Part shown: in pieces, positions 25,016-36,200 of the stretch
Layout: each line of letters opens with the position of its first letter
Position numbering within the stretch: position 1 is the first letter of the stretch
Assembly (NCBI GenBank): GCA_020137815.1
Contig: CM035354.1
Location: 4,358,796 to 4,422,795, forward strand
Length of the DNA: 64,000 nt
Direction: 5' to 3'
Origin: Hormiphora californensis
Lineage: Eukaryota; Ctenophora; Tentaculata; Cydippida; Pleurobrachiidae
Translations under genes and position numbers: made by a program
Notes under the pieces: generated by a model
The model's input: the letters and a program-made list of their open reading frames with translations, nothing else
Told to the model about the DNA's origin: nothing
Database searches by the model: none

Positions 25016-28000
25016 TCAGTAGTCTGGATCAATGTCAATCTCAGAAAATCCAAGGGCACCGTGCCTCCTCAATAACTTGAAAATGCTGTTCTTTTTTAGT
25101 TTCTTAGCGTCGTCCAGTGGTGAGGTTTGCCATCTGGTAGGGAGGATTAGTCATCAAAAGACAAACTGGTAGGATGGTTCCCTGCCCATCATGAACTCTT
25201 AGTAGTACTCAGAGTAACTTAGAGAACAGGATCATTACATTTCAATATGGTGCACGTACCTGTCTATGGGGTTGATATTAACTTTACACTTTAACACAAG
25301 GAAGGTGACTGCATCGAACTGTTCTGAATGGGGGGGGGAGTGCAATTGAAGTTAATCAAAACCCAGAATTTATACTGCTTGATGATGCATTAATATAATA
25401 TACGGTGGACTCCTACCAGTCCTGTCTGGCGCCGCAACCCCATCTGAGCGCACTGTCGCAATTTGAGAATCAAATGGGGACATGGCTCCCCCATACAGTG
25501 CCAGTCCTGTGATTGGTTACATACCTCCACAAACAGCCAGGTGAAGAGCAGTTCTACCATCATAATCTGCCCAGTTGAAATCAATGCCATCAGCGTGGTA
25601 ACGATACAGCTGACTCATGTTGCCCCTCACCGCTGCAAACAACAGCGACATCATCTGCTGTTCCTGGAGAGACATCATTCAGAGTGAAATCTTTAGGGAC
25701 ATATTGGTGAAGAAATCAGCTGGTTTAGTTCAATTTTCCATTCGATGCCTGCCCCTAACTAGTTTAACTTGTCAACATGGTTTGTTGTAAAGTGTTTAGA
25801 TCTTTCCTATGGTTGACCCATCATGTACTCACCTTTGTTTCACCAAGCCCTTTTCGTACTGGATTCATCTTCTCGAGTCCCAATTTGAGGTTTCCTTCGA
25901 AAATGTGAAACCTGAATCGCTCGGTAAATCGTTTGCAGAATTCCAGGCCCCGGACACTGTTGCTGGAGATATCCAGCTTTGGTGAGAAGATGCACATTCC
26001 CATAACGTTAGGTACCACAATCATGATCATTCCTGCCAGGTTGCTCTTAGCAGGCAATCCTACCTGAAGAAAAAACGTGCAGGATTTCAGCCAAATTATA
26101 CACTTAACACGGTGGATCCGGAGCACGGACACAGTGTCAAACGACTCAAGTGGATCTTTACCAACGTTAGCAAAGATCCAAAATGAACACGGTATGATGT
26201 ACATGTGTTTCCGCTCCAATTACATTTTAAACCGGAATGTCCAAGATAACGTACCTCAAAGGCGTATGCTCCTGTGTAATCGTTCATACCGCAGCTCAGC
26301 ATGAGGCTGAGTGTGTCTCTCACTGCACACGCTGATATTACCTGGAACGTGGGTGACCATTAATCTTACTGCTGATCACATGATGGACCATAATTGATGG
26401 TCCGTGAGGAAATGTACTCTTCTCTTTCCAGCTAGACTAGATTCCGGCTAGATTAATAGCCGGGTCGTTAATTGTTATAAGTGTCACGTCACATGGTGTT
26501 CAGGTATTTACCTTCTTGTAGTCCAGTGGGCACACGCCCCCTCCCGCCAGGGTTGCAGCCATAACAGACCCGGCATCAGTGCCAATACTGATGGCATTAA
26601 GATGCATGTACATCTCCACTATCTCATTGAGGTTCTTTGTTTTGGGGATGGCTCCCTGTTCCCTTAGGTGGTGCCCAATACCATACAGTTCATTGTTGTT
26701 CCCTATCAGACTGAGACTGTAGGAGTTACTGTACTGCATCCCCGACCCATCACCCGCAAACCTCGTCAACTGTGGAACATTTGTGTTATTATTCGAGAGT
26801 GGAATATTCCATCAGTAGGGAGATCAGGCTGGTCCTGATATATAGTTCTATGTTGAAATGTATCAATAGTTCATGGCTTACATTAACTATTCTGAATTCT
26901 CTGTTCAAGGAATGTCTTACCTTGTTGTAGAGAGTCTCAAAAGAGGAGCTACTGCTTTCTTCCTGGCACAACAAGCTAGTTAACACTATTCCTCCTGCAT
27001 CCGTCAACGGGTTATACGGTTTTCCTGAATAAAAACCTGAATGTCAGTCTACCAACTCACTTGTCTTGTCGAGACTGCCGAATGAATAACAGAGCAACCT
27101 ACCGGCCTTGTTTAGGTTGAATGAACAATATAGCAACCTACCAGCCTTGTTTATCTTAAATGAACAATATAGCAACCTACCAGCCTTGTTTAGGTTGAAT
27201 GAACAGCCATCCTTTGGCTGGGTTTCTTTGCCTATGTACTTGTGAATGTGTTGAGTTCCATGCTCCGTGACAGCAATACTATAGAGGAGGGGTAGGACCC
27301 CCGCACACAGGGGAACTCCCTTCTTACCATCACCAAATGATAACATCTGATAGATATATCGTTACCATGGGAACATTGTCGTTACCATGGGAAAGCTTTG
27401 TGAGTGTTGACTCAATGCTACAATTAGAACATCTAAACTTCACTTACCTGTCCGTCAACAGTGCAGATGCTCACATTGAAATCGTTTTGACACCCCTTAG
27501 GAAGGAGGTTGGGAATCTTCCGGAATACCTGATAGTGAGGTAGAGTACTGTGTTATCACTGCTTTACCGATCTATCTGCTGTCTGCCACTGCATCCTAGC
27601 TCTCTTGTTACATTTACCTGTCCCTTACTGGTACGTTCCACAATACTATTATAGATGCCCTCACACTGAGTAGCAAAGTCAACCCACCCAGGGATTATCA
27701 GATTGTCTCCGAATATCTTGTTAAAGAAGGACAGATTCGGCTTTATACACCTACAGGTCGGAAGTAGTGTTTGGATGAACCTTTGTTGGGCCTAAAATTG
27801 ATTGCAATTCAACTTGGAAATTGATCACTAACCGGTAGAACTCTTCAATGTCCAGGGTTTCAGGAAAAGGGTTGGACTCGCAGATATCAATACCGCCGCT
27901 CTTCAGAGATTTGAATAGCTTGATCACATTGACAAATCGTGGGTCAGTCAATGGGTGAATCCCATGCCTCTCCAGATACTAAACAGTTATATTTTAGTTT

Positions 28001-28463
28001 AACATTCCTTGTGTTTGAGTCGCCAGACACAAGGTTGAATGTTTCATAGATGTTCATCTATGCACAATTCAACCTTGTGTTGTGACATGTATTTTTGCAT
28101 GCTACACAGTACACTCTTCAGTCCCCTCGCACGCATCCCCAGATCTTCATAGTGTTTTACATGTATTGTTACCTTGAAGAACTTTGGAAGTGAAACTTCC
28201 AGTCCTGTATCCTCGTCCATAAAGAGGTTCAATATCTTCTCGTCGATCTCTATGCCATTGTAGTCAGTCAGGAGCGATGTAGATCTGTATAGCAGAGAGT
28301 GGAGGCTATTAGCAGTAGTTACACACACTTGATTATCAGAAGTGCATGGCGATAGTTATAATTAGCAAGACGACACATTTCTTGTTACATACCCGTGTGT
28401 GCTACTTCCAGACATAGAGCTGAGAGCCTTGTGACGACGGAGACTCACTTGAAACTCCTCCAT
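25016..28463 (-). CDS. GLS: Glutaminase, kidney/GLS type
   Basis: Phosphate-activated glutaminase converting glutamine to glutamate and ammonia, normally in mitochondria. Thirteen minus-strand exons join in frame (28463-28393, 28284-28173, 27978-27833, 27750-27618, 27528-27448, 27346-27181, 27024-26921, 26769-26512, 26341-26255, 26063-25833, 25663-25525, 25323-25260, 25133-25016), 569 residues. Core motifs are 'VSICTVDGQ', 'HIHKYIGKE', 'KPYNPLTDAGGIVLTSL', 'ISIGTDAGSVMAATLAGGG', 'DTLSLMLSCGMNDYTGAYAF' and 'VGLPAKSNLAGMIMIVVPNV'. C-terminal ankyrin repeats follow ('YDGRTALHLAVCGG'). The N-terminus is shorter than in vertebrate GLS and I see no clear transit peptide, so an upstream exon may be missing. 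Exon 6 ends in three tandem donor sites. The gene is divergent from STOML1 with 362 bases between the two ATGs. Confidence 0.95.
25422..25498 (-). repeat. Dispersed repeat, copy 2, inside GLS
   Basis: Reverse-complement relative of 12871-12925, lying in the GLS intron immediately after exon 11 on the minus strand. Confidence 0.75.
27082..27219 (-). repeat. Three 39-bp tandem units carrying alternative 5' splice sites
   Basis: Copies of a unit ending 'aaacaaggctg|gtaggttgc' give donors at 27180, 27141 and 27102, exactly 39 bases apart on the minus strand. The unit stays open (GRLLYCSFNLNKA), so use of the second or third donor would add 13 or 26 residues to glutaminase without a frame change. 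Confidence 0.85.
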
Positions 28464-28825
28464 TGTTGTTGTTATGGCAACTGTAGCTGTAGCAACCGGG
28501 GAATTCAGGGAAACAATACAACTATTCAAATAAGCTTTCTCTAGTAGAAAACTAACTAAGCAGGGTTTCAAAAGGAACACAAAGTTATCTTCATCTGATC
28601 ATACTCTTTTGCGAAAGGGCAAGGGATTCCATTGTAATATCGAGTATTGCGACAAATTCAGATTGCATGCTGATCTTGCCTACCCCGACTAATTCACCCT
28701 GTAATTGAACCCTACCCATAAATTGTACATATCAATCTTATTCAATCCGCCCTCTCTCCCTAGCGGAATGTAACAGATCAATATGACATTTCACAGAGGT
28801 AGGAAATTATCTGACACTACCCCTA

Positions 28826-30413
28826 ATGATGGAGATGGAGGACAAGAAAACAGAGGACTTATTGAAAGGTGTGTATAGTAAAACCGACCAAACTAAGGCT
28901 AAAACCGGCAACTAATTTAAATCAAATCGAAAACCACTCAGCTCTGTCCGACTAATTTTTACCCTCCTATTAGTTGGTGTTTTCCACCGTATTACTGCAC
29001 ATGTTAACCACATGTATTCCACATCTAGGGTATCGTATGGAGCGGTTGAGTTCTCTATGTGGTGTGTTCTGTTGGCCCTGTTGCCGCTGCTAGGGTGGCG
29101 ACATGTAAAGAGGATAGGACCTAATCGGGCACTGGTAAAACACCGACTGGGAAAGAGTCCAACTGTTAGCTACACGGGGTATGACGTTGTCCTCCCTGCA
29201 ATAGGTTAGTGAAAGGAATCGTTACTCACTTGCCCAAACCTTCTGTTTCACAATTTAATCACGTTATTACTTTCACTTTCTCTTTATTGGATCCCAGTGT
29301 AAATACCCACGAATCTGATTGGAGATCTAGGTATCATCAAAACTATGAAGTTTCCCAGGACTCTACCCTATCCTTCCAGATACGGCAGTTGAGTTGAACC
29401 TGGATGCAAAGAGCATTGTGATTCCTTCAGCACAGCACGTTACCTTAGATAAAGTGTTCATTACTGCGGGTGTGATTGTGGAGTACAAGATTACTGATCC
29501 CCTTACATGTGAGTTACCATGGTTACCATGGTTACCATTTCTAAATTAGTGATTGTATTAGAAGAAGTGAGAAGAATAAACTACACACATATGGTAGCTG
29601 TCACATATCATGCCAATTAATTGATTTGTGTAGTTTCCTGCTAACACCCTGTACAAGAGTACATCTAGACTACACTCGCATTCTAACCACACTCCCATCT
29701 TGTAGTCGCCTGAACTAGAAACCCCCACCTACCACATCTTATACAAGATTATAAGAGACTTTCCACTAACCCACTTCTATTCAACAGGTGTTAGGGAGAC
29801 CCAGGATGTTGATGAGAGTGTTACACTAGCCAGCAAGACGGCCCTCCCAGTAGTTCTCTCCCAGAACACCTCGGCAATGATACAGTGCTCCAAGAAGTTG
29901 ATCGAGTACGCGGTAGTTAAGAATATCAACAATGCCATCTTTCTATGGGGTGTAGAGGTGATTAGTGCGGAGTTGAAACCACTCAGTTTCGCCCGACCTC
30001 CCTCAACAACACCTTCATCATCTTCTTCCAAAGACCCCGCTTCAATATTTGTAAATCTGATCAACAAGCTAGCAGGAAACAACCCCCTTCCGGAGCGGGA
30101 TGAGTTTACCATTACCTCCCTTATCGACTCCCTCATGCCCTATCTGACACCCTCAGTTGGTTCAAAGGTTGATGCTGTGGTGCTACTAGATCTAGAAGGG
30201 GAGAGGGGTGGCAAGTGTCTGATTGACTTTAGGACATGTTCTATGGTAGCTGACCCCAAGGTATGTCATCCCGATGTAACTCTACACATGAGTGTGGAGA
30301 CTCTGCACACCTTAGTGGAGGAGAGGGACAGTGTAGTGGGTTATGTTCGGGATGGACGGATTCGTGTTGAGGGTGATATGGAGGTCGCACGCCGGTTACA
30401 GAACTTCTTCTAG
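28826..30413 (+). CDS. STOML1: Stomatin-like protein 1 (SPFH plus SCP2 domains)
   Basis: Four exons, 28826-28872, 29029-29204, 29380-29508 and 29788-30413, give about 325 residues (vertebrate STOML1 about 398). A hydrophobic segment 'SMWCVLLALLPLLGW' is the membrane hairpin. The SPFH/PHB region follows: 'VVLPAIDTAVELNLD', 'ITAGVIVEYKITDPL', 'LIEYAVVKNINNAIFLWGVE'. The C-terminal ~110 residues match an SCP2 sterol-carrier fold ('GKCLIDFRTCSM', 'HPDVTLHMSVETLHTL', 'GYVRDGRIRVEGD'). SPFH joined to SCP2 is specific to STOML1, which acts at late endosomes in lipid transfer and ion-channel modulation. The first exon donor is chosen to keep frame (GTATAG at 28873) and is the least certain part. Confidence 0.9.
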
Positions 30414-30600
30414 ATTATTGTGTGTTTCAAAATATTGTGTGTTTATTTGTGTGTAAAGTTTACTTATTGTACATTATGAGTTGGGAATTTGCATCAAATC
30501 GCTGTTATTGCTTGTAATACTTTCTTTGCTCACGCTACACAGTGCTGCATCCAGTAATTGTTTCAATCCCCTTTCCTCCCACTAGCTCACGTCCTACGCC

Positions 30601-33065
30601 ATGGACGCGGCCACCATGTCGCGGCTGAGTGCGGCGTGTGCCCGACAAGAGCGGAGTGAGAATGCTGCCAGGGCTCGGGAAGATGCCATTATGAGATGTA
30701 AAACCCGAGGTGGAGGGAGGGGAGGAGGGAGAAGGGGTGGTGGTGGAGGAGGGAGATTTAACAGCAATAGTTCCACACAGATCAACTACAGGACACCTGC
30801 AGTGCGGCAACGGTTTACTGAATTCAGTGGATTTGTGCCCTCTTTAGAGATTAAAATCTCCAACAATACGGTCAAAGCATCCCATCGAGCTTGTGTTCGG
30901 TGCAGCCCCCAGAGCAGGCAGCATTGGCACCCGTCCAGCGAGGGTAGGATAGATCTAACAAAACTGCCAGTGTATAGGAGGTTTGGGGTATTCCATTACT
31001 ACTTCTCTGATGTCTGTAGTTGTTCCAAACTCAAGGTAACAGCCCACCCGGACCTGCAGAATACAGTCCTGGACAGTAAAGAGGTCCGTGTGGAGATGGA
31101 GAAGACTGGCTCACCATCAGCGGAGAAAACAGCACGAACACTCCTAGCCACCATTACCGCACATTCCTGTTCTCTGGTTGCTAAGATAGCAGGTTGGGTT
31201 CTCACCAAGGTCTTCCAATTCTCAACCAGTGGTGTGTTTGTAGAGCGAAGTGAAGTGGAAATCCTGCAGGAAGCATCAGGGAAGGGTGTTCCAATCTTAT
31301 ACCTACCCCTCCACAGATCACACCTGGACTACATGATTCTCATGTGGGTTCTCTGTCTGATGGACATCCCCTCTCCCTTCGTAGCAGCTGGGGACAATCT
31401 GAATATAACCCTGGTCGGGACCATTCTGAGGAAGTTGGGGGCATTCTTTATCAGGAGACGGCCCGGTAAGGATCAGGAGTTATACAAGGCTGTGTTGGGA
31501 GAGTATCTAGTTGAGTTGCTGAGACAGGGACGCAGTGTTGAGTTCTTTGTGGAGGGGAAGAGGACCCGGAGTGGGCTGATAAACGCTACTAGAGTTGGAC
31601 TTATCCAACAGGTAATTTATAGCCACGCTAAATCTTTATGTTTTCTTATTTCACAACGTTGTTCATTCTTTCCCTTTTGCTTACCCTCTATTTCTCCTAT
31701 CCCTCTCAAACAAACCGTACCCTCTCTCTCCCTCTGCAGGTTATCACAGCAGTTCGGAGTGGTGTCATTAACGATGTTCTAATCTGTCCACTATCACTCA
31801 CCTACGACAAAGTTCCCGAGGAAAGTCTAACATTGGAACTTCAGGGAGCGAACAAGACTGCTGAGAACGTCCTGTCAGCCCTGTGGCACAGCCTCACATT
31901 CCCCTTTCGGCAGCACTACGGTTCCATTCGGGTTAACTTCTCTGAACCATTTAGTTTGAGTGAGTTTGTGGACCAAGTTAGTGTGGTGCAGAGAACGGAC
32001 GATGTGTTCCAGTTAGCCACGTACCTGGGTGATCACGTGTTGCATGCCGCCATGGAAACCAGTTCCATCAGTGAGACATGTCTCCTGGCTGTCCTTCTTC
32101 TCTCTACTGATACCAGGATCACCCTTACTGAACTGGAAAGGAGGGGCAGGGAGTGGGAGACAGTTATCAAGAGACTCAACAAGAGACTCCCCTTTGAGAC
32201 AACATCTGATGGGTATCTGAAGGTTGGGTTGCAAGGCTTGAGGGATCTACTAAACTGGGAACATGGAGCTGATGGTGAGGTTGTTGTGAGTAGAATCAGG
32301 AACACCCAGGCAGACCTACTCCTTCATTACTACTCTGCTCCCCTTCTAACGTTCTCGTTCACCCTCTCCTGTCTCTCCATCTCTGTTGCTCCCCTGCTCG
32401 CTGCTAATATTGGAGACGAGGAAGGGTACTATAATAATCCTGCCAGTTCCCAGCACCTTGAGGACAGGATCAGTAAGACAAGGTTGGTTAGCAATGGTAA
32501 CACACTCTGCCAACTCCTCCACCCGATAATCCGGTCTATCCCGCCCTGTGATGATATGGATCAGAGGTTATCATATGATGTGGATATCCTTCAAACACTC
32601 TCAATTATCAGCCCTGGATTATCCGCTCTGAGTAGCATTGAGGAACAGAGGAACAGGAGAACCGCGGATCAGTTGGGTATGGAGGATTGGGATTGTGTCG
32701 AACAGGAAACTTATGTGTTTGTGAACCGGTTCAAGATGGGTATGGTGACCATGTTGTCCCAACTAGTCCTGCCTTATGTCGAGGTGGTGTGGTCTGTTTT
32801 GGGCATGTTTATTGATATCGATCAGGAGTACTCCAGCAAGGATGAACTTGTGACGGTGGTGTGTGCTGATGCTGTTGAGAAGTATGAGTTGGGGACGAGA
32901 GAGGCTCTCTCTACCTCTAAATTACACGTGATGGGGGTTGTGAACAGTCTAGTCGAGCAGGGGGTGCTGAGTGTTGGGCAGGATGGGAAAGTCCAGGTAC
33001 TGGTGGGTGATGATTGTTTTTACATCTGGATGATTTTCATTAGCACATACTTCACTGACCACTGA
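30601..33065 (+). CDS. GPAM: Mitochondrial-type glycerol-3-phosphate acyltransferase
   Basis: Acylates glycerol-3-phosphate to lysophosphatidate, the first step of glycerolipid synthesis, on the outer mitochondrial membrane. Two exons, 30601-31611 and 31740-33065, 778 residues (human GPAM 828). The four acyltransferase blocks are present: 'LPLHRSHLDY' (HxxxxD), 'KLGAFFIRRRPG', 'VEFFVEGKRTRSG' and 'LICPLSLTYDKVPE'. The GPAM-like context 'AAGDNLNITLVG' and 'HYGSIRVNFSEPFSL' argues against the peroxisomal GNPAT. The N-terminus has a Gly/Arg-rich stretch unlike the vertebrate one. The last ~25 codons could be read through a donor near 32996, so the extreme C-terminus is uncertain. Confidence 0.92.
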
Positions 33066-33209
33066 TGTTAACTGCGGGATGTGTCTTTTAATTATTTTTA
33101 ATACGACCACAATTATTTTAATTTTCACTCATTGAATTTCCAAAACTGAGCTGTTTTATTGTTCCACACCATATCGACTCCAACCCCCCTCTATCCCACA
33201 ATAGCTGCT

Positions 33210-36200
33210 ATGTCTCTGTTCCGTCTGGCTGCTACTACTACCCGGGTCCCTGCTACCCGGTACATGTCCTCCCTTCTGGTAAATCAGCCTGAGTACGGGT
33301 GGTTAAAGGACATTGGAATTGGAGAGGTTAACGATGGGGTATACAATGGGAGCTGGGGTGGTAATGGCAAGATAATCGAGTCCATCTCACCAATCAACGA
33401 ACAACCCATCGCTAAAGTTAGAGAGGTAAGAATGAGTTTCATTCGTCATCAAAAAGAACAATTTTAGAGTGAATCACTCTAAAATGGTTCGCTCTAAAAT
33501 TAATGATTACTGCTACTGTTTACTGATTATTAAATGACGTACAACTAAGAGCCTTCCTCTCCACTCACACAACTAAGAGCCCTCCTCGCCTCTTTTCAGG
33601 GTACCCTGGCAGACTATGAGAGTGTAGTTAGTGCATCAGTAGAGGCATCCAAAATGTGGCGTATGGTAAGATTACATATCCCCCGCTTCAGTCCCACCTT
33701 TGTAGACCCGGGACCCAGGACCCCCTCCCCACCCTTGTATCCCTTTCTGATCACCTTTTATCTTCCCTTTAGACCCGGGACCCCCTCCCCCTCTTTGTGT
33801 CCCTTTCTGATCACCTTTTATCTCCCCCTCAAGTTCAGACTCCTCCCATCCTTGCTTTGTGTCCCCATCAGATCCTCCTCCTTTTATGTACATCTCTGAT
33901 TTTGTTTTTCAAATTCCATTCACGATCCACATGGGTTAATGTCACTCACAGAGTTACACGCCGATCGATTGTCGATAGTGTTTTCCTTTGCTCATGGAGA
34001 GATTTTGGGCTATATACTAATAACTTCGTCTGGGTTACACAGTTACCATCGTTTGATACTAAATATTGTTATCGCTCTAAGTAGTAAGTGAATATATTAT
34101 TTAGCTGCATAGGAACTCACAGGACTCTTACCTTTTTTAGATCAGCTAATTGCACTGGGTCATCAGCCGTTAGGTCGTTAACTTTGACGCGGGTTATTTC
34201 TTGCCACGCGGCCAGTGCTGCACCTGTTGGCACACCTGCAGTGTGGGAGGGTGGTACAGCTCGTCTTCTACATTTGTGAGACAGGATCGAATTGTAAGGC
34301 AAGGTATACAGCTGGTAAAGCTGCTGTACCTTATAAGGAGGGGAGAGCGAAGGGAGGGGGGGTAGTCTCCCTGCTTCTTCGTATAATATGTGTACATAAT
34401 TGTTGTTTTATATTCTGTAGTATAATCTCCAAATATGGCACAACAATATCTCTCCTCCTCTTAGTGAATGCTATTATTATATATTTTAATGGCTCTGCTA
34501 TGTGTGCCACCGTGTTGTTATCTTGTCTGTTTGTTACTGTGTTTGTTACAGTGTGTTATAATGAGCTCCTTGTCTGATCTCGGTGACACCACTTGCTTAT
34601 AAATCTACGCCAATTGGTGTAGTAGACTTGTAGTTAATACAACACCAATAGTAGTATCATTTTATGCTATATGCTATAGGCGCAACTTCCTCATAACAAC
34701 CGCAATTAGTTCAGTTTAACATACTCTGTAGATCTACTATAGGTTACAGTTTTATTCTTTCTCGCCTATGTCCTATAATGACCTAGTAGTGATGTGGCTG
34801 TCCACATGGGACATAATATACCAAGTTCTCTCATTCTTTTGTAATATGTATGTGTGTGTTTAGCTTTACTTTGTTGACCACATAGACTTTAAGTAGCAGT
34901 TCTTTTAAATGTCCTTGGTATAGAAGGTGCCTATGCCCTCATAGAAGTTAGAAGTTGCTGAAACAGAAGCCAGAAGTGACTGAACACCTTCTGGCTTCTG
35001 TTTAATCAACTTCTGTTCAGTGAACTCAGCCCGTGTTTGATATTAGTCAGATTGAAAATTTCCCTTGATCAAATTCAATAGAGATACCACGTTTGTGGCT
35101 ATAGTCTCTAGGTTATAGTGTACCAAACCTTTCCATCTAAAAGAACGGTGTTGCAACCTTCGTCATAAAGTCGGTGGTCAGTACTCAGTATGGAAGATAA
35201 CAGCTAAAACTTCTCTAATATCCTAACTGTTTGTGGTATCTGTATTGGGGCACTATCTCGTGCAAGCTTTATTGTCCTGTCACCAAGTTTTCTCATTCCT
35301 CTTTTTATATAATATGCGTGTTTAGCTTTACTTTGTTGACCGTGTAGCAGTTGGTACTATATTCCCTTATGTATAGAAGTTGTCTAGATGTCCTTACACA
35401 GAAGCCAGAAGGTGATCAACAGTGAACTTAGCCCGTGTTTGATATTGGTCAGATTTAAAATAACCCTGACTCAACTTCAATAGAGATAAAGTACGATGAC
35501 GACAGGCTACCAACCAGTGACGAGCAGTACTCCTAGTGTTAGCAAGCTAGGTCACAAGTGTCTATCAGCTGCCACCATGGATATCATCAACATGTCCTGC
35601 GGGTTGACTCTGGCGAGTTTGGGCATACTGGCAAACATCGCATCCCTCATCATCCACTGTTTTCTAGGAGAGAACAAGCTAGTTACTCACCTAACCCGCC
35701 TTCTAAACACTCTTGACGCCCTACTCTGCCTGTCTGTCATCCTAATAACAACACTTTCTGATGTATCCGCTCACATGGACTATATTGAGACGTTCTTCAT
35801 TCGAGGCACTGCCTTCGTGACTCTACTTCTCAGTGTGTGCAGGACTGTGTTAGTGGTGTACCCCCATCACCAGATTAGGACCCATATCCTGTGGGCTGTC
35901 TGTGGGATTTACCTGACATTTAGCGCAGTCATCTGTGGGTACTTGGTGATCGGTGATGAGCATCTGGTCATGTATGAGTACTTTATCTACAATGCAGTGG
36001 AGATGGCACTGTCACTATGTGTTGTAACTGTATCTACTGTGGTGTGCTGTATTCGGCTGTTTAAGAGTATGAACAAGTCAACAAATAACCGGATTGTTAA
36101 GAGGGGTACCACCACTATTATAATCGTTTCAGTGCTTTATATTATCTTTAATTCTCTCTACTTTTTAACGGCTATGTTCGATGTGTTCATGGCACCTTGT

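Noticed and set aside
33666..34600. Open frames in the first part of ALDH7A1 intron 2
   Set aside because: Low-complexity Pro/Ser-rich or hydrophobic translations with no domain and no splice-consistent structure.
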